Origin: Dietzia psychralcaliphila
Lineage (GTDB): Bacteria; Actinomycetota; Actinomycetes; Mycobacteriales; Mycobacteriaceae
DNA length: 64,000 nt
Reading direction: 5' to 3'
Assembly: GCF_003096095.1 (NCBI RefSeq)
Contig: NZ_CP015453.1
Coordinates: 2,418,001-2,482,000 of the forward strand
Shown one piece after another: positions 38,237 through 46,472 of this stretch. The position numbers and the translations under genes are program-made. Every line of letters starts with the position of its first letter. Position 1 is the stretch's first letter. The notes beneath the pieces are model-generated. The model made no database searches. It was not told the origin of the DNA and worked only from the letters and a program-made list of their open reading frames with translations.

Positions 38237-38295
38237 ATTGTCCTTCGCCGACCCCATTGATCCGGTCGGGGTTTGATGAAGGTCTGATCAAGATC
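38237..38295 (-). promoter_or_regulatory. CopR-box-like promoter of resB, shared with the regulator gene
   Basis: On the minus strand, tandem 11-bp repeats (TTGATCAGACC, TTCATCAAACC) at 38270-38291 are followed by CCCGACCGGATCAATGG and a -10-like GACAAT at 38237-38242. The same arrangement occurs at 41422 and 47497. The box lies between resB (leftward) and the response regulator at 38344 (rightward), so it may also serve autoregulation of that regulator. Confidence 0.65.
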
Positions 38296-38343
38296 GAGCA
38301 CGCGGTAGGCGCCAGTGGCAGACCTACGACGATGATTGGCCTT

Positions 38344-39120
38344 ATGTCCACATCCGATTCTCGAGACGCCGGACCTGAAGGTGAGTCACCGACCACTCGC
38401 GCGACCGCAGGGTTGCGGGCGATGGTCGTCGAAGACGAGCGTGAGCTCGCCGACCTCATCGGTACCTATCTGACTCGTGACGGCTTCGACCTCACGGTCG
38501 TTCATGACGGGCAGGACGCAGTCGACCTGATCCGGCAAGTCGATCCCGACGTCGTCGTGCTAGACCTCGGTCTTCCGCGGCTGGACGGCGTCGAAGTGTG
38601 CCGCCAGTTGCGCACCTTCTCCGATGCGTATGTCGTCATGCTCACCGCCCGCACCGAGGAGGTCGACACCCTCATCGGACTGTCCGTGGGAGCCGACGAC
38701 TACATGACCAAACCGTTCAGCCCACGAGAGCTCATGGCCCGCATCCAGGTCATGCTGCGCCGTCCTCGATCGTCTACGGCCTTACGCTCCCCGTCTGCGG
38801 CCTCCGATCACAGAGAGCTGCGAAGGATTGGGGCACTGGCAATCGACGTCGAAGGCCGCGAGGTCACCGTCGACACCACCCCGATCCAGTTGACCAGGAC
38901 CGAGTTCGACCTCTTGGCGGCACTGACGCGAGACCCCGGCTTGGTGCTGTCCCGGACGCAGTTGATCAATGCGATCTGGGGGCCCGACTGGGTCGGCGAC
39001 ACGCACCTTGTTGATGTCCACATCGCGCACCTCAGACGCAAGCTCGGAGACACTGCGTCCCGGGGCGCATACATCCGCACCGTCCGCGGTGTCGGCTACC
39101 GCACCGGAGATGGTCAGTGA
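38344..39120 (+). CDS. OmpR/PhoB-family response regulator (second system, CopR-like)
   Basis: A 258-residue regulator: receiver domain with acidic VVEDE, phospho-acceptor Asp in VVVLDLGLPRLDG, LTARTEE and Lys in TKPFSPREL, then a winged-helix domain ending HLRRKLGD...IRTVRGVGYR. ATG 38344 is chosen; an ATG four codons upstream is possible, and the long upstream frame runs back through the promoter and is not coding. The repeat box at 38266-38295 is just upstream. Overlaps the kinase gene by 4 bp (GTGA). It probably binds the tandem 11-bp repeats found through the copper region; that link is inference. Confidence 0.9.
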   Translation: MSTSDSRDAGPEGESPTTRATAGLRAMVVEDERELADLIGTYLTRDGFDLTVVHDGQDAVDLIRQVDPDVVVLDLGLPRLDGVEVCRQLRTFSDAYVVMLTARTEEVDTLIGLSVGADDYMTKPFSPRELMARIQVMLRRPRSSTALRSPSAASDHRELRRIGALAIDVEGREVTVDTTPIQLTRTEFDLLAALTRDPGLVLSRTQLINAIWGPDWVGDTHLVDVHIAHLRRKLGDTASRGAYIRTVRGVGYRTGDGQ

Positions 39121-40274
39121 GCCGGATCGATCTGGGTGACAACGTGACGCGCCTCAAGCGGTGGTTCACCACTGCCACCTTCGGTACCCGGCTACTGGCG
39201 GCGCTCGCTTTTGTGATGATCGGTTTCGCAGTCAGTGCCTGGGTCGTCGCCGCAATACTTGCCCCCGGAATCTTCCACGAGCATCTGGAGATGGCCGGAC
39301 TGTCACAGAACTCCTCCGAAGCAGCCCATATGGAGGAGGCATTCAACTCGTCAATGATGCTGTCTTGGTCGATCGCACTGGCGGTATCGGTGATCTTGTC
39401 GCTGGCTGTCAGCGGCTACATCGCCCGCCGCGTTCAACGATCGATCACCCCGGTCACCCGATCAGTCCAGCAGATCTCCGGTGGAGAATACAACTCACGA
39501 GTACACGAGCCGAGAATAGGTCGTGAATTCGACGATCTTGTCGCCAGCTTCAACGAACTGGCACGACGACTAGATGCCACCGAAACCACACGCCGACGGA
39601 TGCTCTCAGATCTCGCACACGAGTTGCGGACTCCCCTGGCCACGCTCGAATCCCACCTTGAGGCAATCGAAGACGGCGTCCGTGCACTCGACGACGACAC
39701 GCTGCGCATTCTGCGAACCGCGACTGGTCGGCTAGGCCGGCTCGCTCACGACGTCAGCGCGGTGTCCCGAGCCGAAGAACACCTCACGCGTCTCATCCCC
39801 ATCGGTACCGACACTCGCAGCATCATCGCGGCCGCGATCGACGCCCTGCGCCCCGAGTACTCGCACAAAAATGTGCTGCTCCAAGCACGTATTGATCAGG
39901 CAATACCGATCACTGTCGACAGTGATCGAATCAACCAGGTCCTGACCAACCTTTTGCACAACGCGCTCCGCCACACCGACTCAGGTGGGATGGTCACCGT
40001 CACCAGTCGCCTACACAACGGGAACGTGGAGATCACTATCGCCGACACTGGAGAAGGCATCGCAGCGCAGCACCTCGACCACATTTTTGACCGCTTCTAC
40101 CGCGTCGACACCGCACGCGACCGGGCACACGGAGGAAGCGGCATCGGACTCACCATTACTCGCGCACTGGTCGAAGCCCACGAAGGCCATATCCGCGTTC
40201 ACAGCGACGGGCTCGGCCGCGGCGCCCGATTCACGATCTCCTTACCGCAGACCCCGGCTCACTCCAAGGGCTGA
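39117..40274 (+). CDS. Sensor histidine kinase (second system, CopS-like)
   Basis: An intact 385-residue membrane kinase. Helix 1 is LLAALAFVMIGFAVSAWVV, then a short extracytoplasmic loop (about 70 residues, with HEHLEM, a SEAAHMEEAF stretch and many Met/His that could bind copper), then helix 2 (SIALAVSVILSLAVSGY), HAMP, the phospho-acceptor His in DLAHELRTPLATLE at about residue 165, and the ATPase motifs NLLHNALRHT, DTGEGI and GGSGIGLTIT. GTG start overlaps the regulator stop. Close paralogue of the frameshifted kinase at 29702-30851, so it may be the only working sensor of the two. Confidence 0.92.
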   Translation: MSRIDLGDNVTRLKRWFTTATFGTRLLAALAFVMIGFAVSAWVVAAILAPGIFHEHLEMAGLSQNSSEAAHMEEAFNSSMMLSWSIALAVSVILSLAVSGYIARRVQRSITPVTRSVQQISGGEYNSRVHEPRIGREFDDLVASFNELARRLDATETTRRRMLSDLAHELRTPLATLESHLEAIEDGVRALDDDTLRILRTATGRLGRLAHDVSAVSRAEEHLTRLIPIGTDTRSIIAAAIDALRPEYSHKNVLLQARIDQAIPITVDSDRINQVLTNLLHNALRHTDSGGMVTVTSRLHNGNVEITIADTGEGIAAQHLDHIFDRFYRVDTARDRAHGGSGIGLTITRALVEAHEGHIRVHSDGLGRGARFTISLPQTPAHSKG

Positions 40275-40275
40275 C

Positions 40276-41082
40276 TCAGTTGGTCGCGATACCGTTTTCC
40301 CGGAGCCACTCGATGGGGTCGGCGCGCTCCCGTCCCTCGTTCAACCACACCTCGAAGTGCAAGTGCGACCCGGTGGAAAAGCCACGACTTCCCATGAGGG
40401 CAATCGTCTGTCCAGCCTGTACACGCTGGCCGGTGGACACGAGAACCTCTTCCATGTGTCCATAAACGGTCATCGTGCCCTCATCCGACAGCAGTCGGAC
40501 CCAATTGCCGAACCCTTGCGCCGGGCCGGCATCGATGACGGTCCCGTCAGTCGCCGCCACGATCGGGGTTCCGATCACGTTTGCGATATCGATGCCGCCG
40601 TGGAGCGAGCCCCAGCGTTGGCCGAACTCAGACGTGAGGGTCCCGACTGTCGGCATCGCTGCTGTTGGACGGCGCGCGGTCTCCTCGGCAACTTGCCGGC
40701 GAGCGTCGATTTCGGTGCCTGCCGCCAATGACGACACCATGGCGGCAGCGCTCTCCAGCGGGATGTCGCCTTGCACCGCAACGGGCCCAGGCAGTTCAGC
40801 CGGGGGAAGGGCTATGTCTCCAGACTGGCCAGCAGGACTGATCGACTCCTCGTGCGCGATGAGGTGAATGTGCTCACCACCAGCCTCTGTGTGCTGGTCC
40901 ACTAGAAAACTTATCGAGGACACGATGGCCCCGGCGGCGACCGTGACGACGACGACCTGATCGCGTAACTCGGGCCGGGCGGAGGGTTGGCGATGCGTAC
41001 CGCCACCTCGAGGGCGACCAGAACTCGCCCAGATGTCGACAGTTAAAGGGTGTGCCTTGCGGCGTGCACGTCTTCGCTCCAC
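40276..41082 (-). CDS. M23-family (LytM) metallopeptidase
   Basis: A murein hydrolase or hydrolase-like protein of 268 residues. A basic N-terminus is followed by one membrane helix (VVVVTVAAGAIVSSISFLV, about 42-60). The C-terminal M23 domain has LHGGIDIANVIGTPIVA (zinc His and Asp), VYGHMEEVLV and HLHFEVW, the H-x-H pair that completes the zinc site. I prefer GTG 41082 (AGGGGAG 11 bases upstream) to the distal Met at 41187. It converges with the kinase gene, 1 base away. A repeat box at 41107-41128 suggests copper control. Confidence 0.85.
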   Translation of the reverse strand: MERRRARRKAHPLTVDIWASSGRPRGGGTHRQPSARPELRDQVVVVTVAAGAIVSSISFLVDQHTEAGGEHIHLIAHEESISPAGQSGDIALPPAELPGPVAVQGDIPLESAAAMVSSLAAGTEIDARRQVAEETARRPTAAMPTVGTLTSEFGQRWGSLHGGIDIANVIGTPIVAATDGTVIDAGPAQGFGNWVRLLSDEGTMTVYGHMEEVLVSTGQRVQAGQTIALMGSRGFSTGSHLHFEVWLNEGRERADPIEWLRENGIATN

Positions 41083-41106
41083 TGCCGCCGTGTCTCCCCT
41101 GCCGCT

Positions 41107-41128
41107 ATACCGTGATGGTTTCGTGATG
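41107..41128 (-). promoter_or_regulatory. Weak CopR-like tandem repeat upstream of the M23 gene
   Basis: On the minus strand CATCACGAAAC is followed directly by CATCACGGTAT, an 11-bp spaced repeat 25-46 bases before the GTG start of the peptidase gene. It is less like the other boxes, so the assignment is tentative. Confidence 0.35.
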
Positions 41129-41421
41129 TGACTTCTGCTCGAACTTAGACGAGCAGAGTCCCCGTCGCAAGAAGTGGGGGCCTGCACGCCCGTGTCGAAG
41201 AACGACCGGGAGCGGCTCCCTCAAGCGTGCATCGTGCCTAGAGTCTCCCTCTGACCACAGCCTCTGGCAGCGTTCATCAAGCTGCCTGTTGCGAGTGTCA
41301 GGGACTACGTGGGCGACATGGGAAGGCCTTCGGAAGCTGGACGTCCTGACAGGCTTCACCCAGGTTCACCCCAACTGGCCGCGCACCAATTCAGCACCGC
41401 GTCAGCGACCGTCACGTCCGG

Positions 41422-41487
41422 GATCTTGATCAGACCTTCATCAAACCCCGACCGAATCAAGAGGTCAGCACAGCACAATCTCCAGAT
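41422..41487 (+). promoter_or_regulatory. CopR-box-like promoter of the membrane protein/cytochrome b5 pair
   Basis: Tandem 11-bp repeats TTGATCAGACC-TTCATCAAACC (41426-41447) are followed by CCCGACCGAATCAA and -10-like CACAAT at 41474-41479, 8 bases before GTG 41488. It is nearly identical to the promoters at 38237-38295 and 47497-47555. Confidence 0.65.
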
Positions 41488-41982
41488 GTGACAGTGCGTG
41501 CGGCATTGGGGGACAAGTGGGGCGGGTCGCCGGCCGCCTCCCACCACGAAGAAGTGGACGAGCAGCTCGAGAAAGGGAAAGTGTCGCGATCACAAGATTT
41601 ACAGATTTCCGGACGATTGTTGTTGCTCGCACGAGCGGTGGCGTTAGTGACAGTCAGCGCCCTCGGACTCCTCTTCACTTCGGCAGGGGTGCTGGTCCAG
41701 GACGGCACCAGTCTGGACGTCCACAGCTCGGCCGCCATCGCCCTTCATGTCCTCACCGGCGTGCTGGCTCTGGTTCTAGGGTGGCGCGCGTGGGCTACAC
41801 GGCGAGGTCGCTGGGCTGCAGTCGTCGCCCTCGTCCTGTTCGGGGCCACGTTCGCCCAAGCGAGCTTAGGGGGCAGTTCGACCTTGGCATTTCACATCGG
41901 CGTAGCACTGGTGCTCACGGTCCTGTGTACGTGGCTGGCCGCCTGGACTTTCGGTAGATCACTATACGAGGAGATCGAATGA
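41488..41982 (+). CDS. Four-helix membrane protein, haem A synthase-like half
   Basis: A membrane protein of up to 164 residues. Four hydrophobic helices are seen: LARAVALVTVSALGLLFTSAGV, IALHVLTGVLALVLGWRAW, WAAVVALVLFGATFAQASL and AFHIGVALVLTVLCTWLAAW (each quoted only to its core). The second and fourth each carry a His (ALHVLTG and AFHIGVA), and with the QASLGG turn this recalls one half of CtaA/haem A synthase or a b-type cytochrome. The leaderless GTG 41488 keeps the start of the conserved leader peptide (MTVRAALGD), but GTG 41581 after GAAAGGGAAA may be the real start (133 residues). The exact function is unknown. Coupled by ATGA to the next gene. Confidence 0.6.
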   Translation: MTVRAALGDKWGGSPAASHHEEVDEQLEKGKVSRSQDLQISGRLLLLARAVALVTVSALGLLFTSAGVLVQDGTSLDVHSSAAIALHVLTGVLALVLGWRAWATRRGRWAAVVALVLFGATFAQASLGGSSTLAFHIGVALVLTVLCTWLAAWTFGRSLYEEIE

Positions 41983-42344
41983 GACTGCGCAGGACACTCA
42001 CCGCCTCCGGCTCCACCGCCGCCCTGCTCCTAGCTGTGGGCTGCGCCGGGAACGACACGGGCGCGCCAGAGCAGGCAGAGCAGCTCCAGACGGGCGAGAG
42101 AGCCGAGAAACAGGTCACGATGGCCGAGGTCCAGCAGAACGATTCGACCGACTCGTGTTGGACCGTGATCGAGAACATCGTCTACGACCTCACCGCGTGG
42201 GTCGACCAACACCCGGGCGGGCCGGACCGGATCGAGCAGCTGTGCGGCACAGACGGGACAGAGAGTTTCACCGACCAGCACAGTGGAGCGTCCCAGCCAC
42301 AATCGCGGCTCGCCGAGTTCCAGATCGGCCAGCTCGCCGGGTGA
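41979..42344 (+). CDS. Cytochrome b5-like haem-binding lipoprotein
   Basis: A 121-residue exported protein. The signal peptide ends at a lipobox-like LLAVGC (Cys about 21), so it should be anchored outside the membrane. Residues about 46-120 fit a short cytochrome b5 domain: VTMAEVQQ, CWTVIENIVYDLTAWVDQHPGGPDRI with the haem His in HPGG, and a second His in FTDQHSG. It is coupled by a 4-bp overlap to a membrane protein that may be its electron partner. Exported b5 domains are uncommon next to copper genes. Family assignment from motif reading only, but the HPGG signature is strong. Confidence 0.75.
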   Translation: MRLRRTLTASGSTAALLLAVGCAGNDTGAPEQAEQLQTGERAEKQVTMAEVQQNDSTDSCWTVIENIVYDLTAWVDQHPGGPDRIEQLCGTDGTESFTDQHSGASQPQSRLAEFQIGQLAG

Positions 42345-42399
42345 CCCGGCAGATATGCTTCCGATCCGCTCTGTGCGTCCCGGTCGGAGGCATGTGCCG

Positions 42400-42416
42400 G
42401 GCCCCGCTCCGGGGCC
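42400..42416 (+). terminator. GC-rich hairpin after the cytochrome b5-like gene
   Basis: Perfect 7-bp stem GGCCCCG/CGGGGCC with a 3-base loop, 55 bases after the stop. There is no T-run, as is common in actinobacteria. It may end the promoter-41422 transcript before lnt. Confidence 0.4.
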
Positions 42417-42507
42417 GCGCGCGTGGACTCAGCGAGGCCGTGAACGGGTTCGATTCGCTCCCCCCGCGACCTCTGCGGAAGACGAGAGCGCACCTCGCGA
42501 GCGTGAC

Positions 42508-44136
42508 ATGACAACACGACAGAAGAACCGTGGGCCGCAATCGGTGGTACTGCCAGCAGTCGGCCTCAGGATGGGCGGGGTTACCCGAAATCAACCGCGG
42601 TCAACGCCTTCTCGGCGGTGGCTAAATAGTCACCCCGTCGGCCGTGCGCTTGGTCGAATGGTGTCGTCATTGGGCGCAGGAATACTGCTGTACACCAGTT
42701 TCCCGCCTCTATCCTTGTGGTTTCTCGCCCCGGCCGGTCTTGCCATTTTGGTTCTGGCGGTCCGAGGGATCGGCGTGCGCGGCGCGTTCGGATTGGGATA
42801 CCTGGCTGGTCTCGGGTTCTTCGTACCTTTACTGCCCTGGGTGGGGGTTTATGTCGGCGCTGTCCCCTGGCTAGCATTAGCGGCGCTACAGGCCGTGGCA
42901 GTCGCTGTCTTCGCTGGGGCCACCGCACTGGTGGCGCGGCTGCCCGGGGCTGCACTGTGGATCGCGTGCTGCTGGGTGGCCACCGAAGCGGTTCGAGCGC
43001 GCCTGCCCTTCGGTGGGTTTCCCTGGGGCCGGCTGGCGTTCGGTCAGACTGATGGACCATTGCTGGCGATCGCTCAGATCGCTGGGGCGCCAGGGGTGAG
43101 CCTGTCCGTTGCACTGGTGGGCAGCGCGACGGCTGCAGTGGTCGTCGGACTTGCTCGGCGCTCCGCCTGGCGCTCGGTGTTGCTACTCGGGGCGGTGCTT
43201 GTGACCGCCTCTGCACTCGGCTCGATACCCGTCTCTACCGCACCAATCACCACCCCCTCTAAAACGGTTGCCCTAGTCCAGGGCAACGTGCCCCGACTCG
43301 GTCTGGATTTCAACGCGCAACGGCGCGCTGTACTGGACAATCATGTGGCTCGTACCGACGCTCTCGCCGCCGAGGTCGCAGCGGGGGTGAAGCCCGCACC
43401 GGATCTGGTGATCTGGCCGGAGAACGCATCAGACATCGACCCGTTTCGCAATGCCGACGCTGCAGAACAGATCGATGCGGCCACAGAGGCAATCGGCGCT
43501 CCGATCCTTGTGGGGGCGGTGGTGTCCACTGGCTCCGGTACCACCCGAAATACAGCGCTGGTGTGGGAGCAAGGAACAGGACCTGGCGATGCGCACGACA
43601 AAAGACGACTGGTTCCATTTGGTGAATATCTGCCAATGCGATCGATCGTGAGCAAGCTTTCGCCTTATGCCGCGCAGGCGGGCAACTTCGTGCCCGGTAA
43701 CGGCGATGGTGTGGTGACCATCGATGAGACACCGCTCGCTGTGGCCACCTGTTATGAGGTCGCGTTCGATGATCTGGTGGCCGAGTCGGTTCGGTCGGGG
43801 GCGCAGTTGATCGCGGTACCAACGAACAATGCAACCTTCGGCGATACCGACATGACCTATCAGCAGCTGGCGATGTCGCGGCTGCGCGCTGTCGAACACA
43901 ACCGCACGGTGGTGGTAGCGGCCACCAGCGGTGTCAGCGCGATTATCGCGGCGAATGGCGATGTGCTCGAGCAGACCGAAATGTTCACTGCCGATGCCCT
44001 CGTCGCACAGGTCCCGCTCAATACCGAGTTCACACTTGCCACCCGATTACGTTCAATTCCTGAACTCATCATCACGGTCACCGCAGTATTCGCGATGCTG
44101 GTGGGGTGGATTGCTAGCCGCCGTCGGCGGGGCTGA
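42508..44136 (+). CDS. lnt: Apolipoprotein N-acyltransferase
   Basis: Lnt adds the third acyl chain to the N-terminal Cys of lipoproteins. About 542 residues: several N-terminal membrane helices (LGAGILLYTSFPPLSLWFLAP onward) and then a nitrilase-like domain with the catalytic triad Glu in VIWPENASD, Lys in DAHDKRRLVPFGEYLP and Cys in ATCYEVAF. A last membrane helix closes the protein (IITVTAVFAMLVGWIA). The start is not certain: ATG 42508, 42571 or 42658 are all in frame, and the frame further up overlaps the previous gene. Many genes of this region encode lipoproteins, which could explain its presence here. Confidence 0.88.
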   Translation: MTTRQKNRGPQSVVLPAVGLRMGGVTRNQPRSTPSRRWLNSHPVGRALGRMVSSLGAGILLYTSFPPLSLWFLAPAGLAILVLAVRGIGVRGAFGLGYLAGLGFFVPLLPWVGVYVGAVPWLALAALQAVAVAVFAGATALVARLPGAALWIACCWVATEAVRARLPFGGFPWGRLAFGQTDGPLLAIAQIAGAPGVSLSVALVGSATAAVVVGLARRSAWRSVLLLGAVLVTASALGSIPVSTAPITTPSKTVALVQGNVPRLGLDFNAQRRAVLDNHVARTDALAAEVAAGVKPAPDLVIWPENASDIDPFRNADAAEQIDAATEAIGAPILVGAVVSTGSGTTRNTALVWEQGTGPGDAHDKRRLVPFGEYLPMRSIVSKLSPYAAQAGNFVPGNGDGVVTIDETPLAVATCYEVAFDDLVAESVRSGAQLIAVPTNNATFGDTDMTYQQLAMSRLRAVEHNRTVVVAATSGVSAIIAANGDVLEQTEMFTADALVAQVPLNTEFTLATRLRSIPELIITVTAVFAMLVGWIASRRRRG

Positions 44137-44294
44137 GATCCCCGGCCATGAGTGCGCGCCGATATCGGGAGCGGACCCGTCGTCGGCCGGGCCGGCTGCA
44201 GGCGCTCAACGTGAGCATGTCGGGCAGGGCGCCGAGGGCGAGAAATTGATGAGCTCCCGCGAGGTAAGGGCGAGAGCCAGCTCGAGGATTGGAC

Positions 44295-45263
44295 TCAGTA
44301 ATCGAGCCTATTTCTCGGACGTAGACGCCGTCGGCGTTCAGCCTCAAATCTGGTGCCGTAGCGATCACGAACGGTCATCGTTACGAGGCGGTCATGGGCC
44401 ACTGCCTCCGTGGCCGCATCCACCTCAGCAATATGACCGGATACGACATCAGGATCGATATCCCTGTCACCAGGTCCCACAGCACCGTCGCCTAGGCTGC
44501 CTTGCTCGTCGTTGCCCTGGCTACGTTGGCGGCGCCGCTCCCGGATTTCACTCCACAGAAAGTAGCCAAGCCCAATTGGCGCTAGAACTCCGAATGCAAG
44601 CCATTGAAGCCCATAGGACAGGTACGAACCCGCCTCGACTTCCGGTATCGGAGTTGGCTCGAGTGATCCTGGTTGGCCTCCGGGGAGCTGGAGATGATAG
44701 CCAGCAAGATCGAGATCCAGAACCCGACCGATCGTCGAGGTTTCAATGGAGCGCACCATGTGACGATCGTGCAGAACTATCGGTTCGGCCGGGGTGTCGG
44801 TGGGCATTCTGAGCCTGGCGGTGATGGTCACTGGATCGGCTACCGCGGCCGGGTAGGTCGGCACCGTGTTGTTCTCGCCAACGCGAACCCATCCACGATT
44901 AATAAGCAGATCATCGCCGCCCTCGGTCCGAAATGCGGTGAGAACTTGGTAAACCTGTTCCCCGTCGACAGCTTGCTGCCGCAAGAGCACTTCGTCTTCG
45001 GGCAGATAGCGACCGGTTACTGTGACCCGATGCCACTCGGATTCGTCCAACGGCGCGTCCCGCGCCGTCAATTCCGTCAACGGCACTGGATCGGCTTCGA
45101 CGCTGTGAAGAAGTTGGGAATTGCGCGTCTTCAAATCCTCGTTCTTGCCTAACTGCCATGGCGCCAACAGTGTGAAGCACGTATAGACGAACAGTGCGAC
45201 GGCGATGAAGGAAATCAACCACCCCGGCGTCATCACGCGAAAGACCCTCTGCACGCCGTTCAC
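44295..45263 (-). CDS. SURF1-family cytochrome oxidase assembly protein
   Basis: A 322-residue membrane protein of the SURF1 family, which helps assemble haem A or copper centres of cytochrome c oxidase. N-terminal helix (LISFIAVALFVYTCFTLLAPWQL, about 15-37, quoted in full core only), a periplasmic domain with LINRGWVRV, the family hallmark, and a second helix near residue 225 (LQWLAFGVLAPIGLGYFLW), with a charged C-terminal tail. ATG 45263 is plausible. Oxidase assembly beside copper efflux fits a role in protecting or metallating respiratory enzymes; that is inference. Confidence 0.85.
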   Translation of the reverse strand: MNGVQRVFRVMTPGWLISFIAVALFVYTCFTLLAPWQLGKNEDLKTRNSQLLHSVEADPVPLTELTARDAPLDESEWHRVTVTGRYLPEDEVLLRQQAVDGEQVYQVLTAFRTEGGDDLLINRGWVRVGENNTVPTYPAAVADPVTITARLRMPTDTPAEPIVLHDRHMVRSIETSTIGRVLDLDLAGYHLQLPGGQPGSLEPTPIPEVEAGSYLSYGLQWLAFGVLAPIGLGYFLWSEIRERRRQRSQGNDEQGSLGDGAVGPGDRDIDPDVVSGHIAEVDAATEAVAHDRLVTMTVRDRYGTRFEAERRRRLRPRNRLDY

Positions 45264-45458
45264 GGTAGGCGTGGTGGTAGGACGGTCGGCATCGGGGCCC
45301 TCCTGTCGGCACCAGCTCCGGCGATCATTAATCGTGCCCGCCTCCCGCCACTGTCGGCAGGGATGGTTCCGATCCGGCGAGATCAGCGTGTTGCGTGCCG
45401 AATTGTGGCATCCGGGCCTGGATCGGAAGTGTCGAGCAGCAGGTCGTTGTCTACGTCC

Positions 45459-46202
45459 TCAGATGACGACGCCGTTCGCGGCCAACCATGACACCGAGTC
45501 GATCCACTGGCCGGCGGGATTCTGTACGCCGAAGTGCACATGCGGACCAGTCGAGTAGCCACGGTTACCGACTTCACCGATCACCTGGCCGGCGGTGACC
45601 TGCTGGCCTTCGGTGACGTAGTTGGCATTGTTGTGGCCATACTCCAAGAGATAGCCGTCATCGGTCTTGATGCGAATCCATAACCCATAACCGGAAGCGG
45701 GGCCGGAGGCCACGACCGTGCCGGACTTGGCTGCATACAAGGGTGTGCCGATCGGCGCAGCGATGTCGGTGCCATTGTGGTTAGCGCCCCACCGCGAGCC
45801 GAAGCCAGAGGTGATCGTTCCATCAGTCGGCCTGTGAGCTTGGCTGGCGACCGAAAACGCCGAAGACGACGACTGAGCAGTATCGAATCCGAGCGCCTGG
45901 CTCAGCCCGGGGGCCTGACTTGCATACTGGCGGACCGCGTCAGCTCCGATGCCATAGCGGGCGGCAGCCTCTTCGACCATCTGTCCGACGTGCTCGGGAT
46001 CAGACGATTGGGCAGCGGCCACAGGGGCGACACTAAGCGCCGCGCCACCGGCGATTGCGGCGCCAGCCAGCGTGGTGGCGGCGATCCGGCCCACTCCCCT
46101 GGATCGGTTGGCGCGATGACGCCCACCAGCAGAGATGCGGTGGCCCACACCAAGCGAGTCCATGAGATCGGCGAACGGAACGCTCTTGGAGGAGCTCGAC
46201 AT
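45459..46202 (-). CDS. M23-family peptidase, exported
   Basis: A 247-residue exported murein peptidase. ATG 46202 follows AAGGA. A basic N-terminus leads to a signal-like segment (TLAGAAIAGGAALSVAPVAAAQ, cut after A-A-A-Q probable, about residues 44-65). Then a helical linker, and the LytM domain with NHNGTDIAAPIGTPLYAA, YGHNNANYV and HVHFGVQNP (all zinc ligands present). It resembles the secreted M23 enzymes that RipA-type or MtrA-controlled loci of Mycobacteriales carry. A 270-base upstream region to the CDF gene holds its promoter; I see no riboswitch that I can identify there. Confidence 0.9.
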   Translation of the reverse strand: MSSSSKSVPFADLMDSLGVGHRISAGGRHRANRSRGVGRIAATTLAGAAIAGGAALSVAPVAAAQSSDPEHVGQMVEEAAARYGIGADAVRQYASQAPGLSQALGFDTAQSSSSAFSVASQAHRPTDGTITSGFGSRWGANHNGTDIAAPIGTPLYAAKSGTVVASGPASGYGLWIRIKTDDGYLLEYGHNNANYVTEGQQVTAGQVIGEVGNRGYSTGPHVHFGVQNPAGQWIDSVSWLAANGVVI

Positions 46203-46472
46203 GATTGATTCCTTCAACTTAAGCGATGGTCGCAGCTTCATACCGACGACCACTGGAGACTCCCGAAACGGTAACAGTTGCATATCGTCCGGTCACGGAG
46301 AGTTTCCTGAGAATCCAGAAATCAGCAGTTCATACGCCATTTGTTAGTCATCTACGGCATCGCCCGACCGTTACCCCGACGTGATTTTTGGTTCGGATGC
46401 GGTCCGGTCGGGGCCACCCCGCAATCGTCCCGGGTGACTAGACCGCGATCAACGCAAGCAGGATCAAGGTCC

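Noticed and set aside
46203-46472. Possible c-di-AMP riboswitch upstream of the M23 peptidase gene
   Set aside because: Such riboswitches often precede wall-hydrolase genes, but I could not find the conserved core in this stretch.
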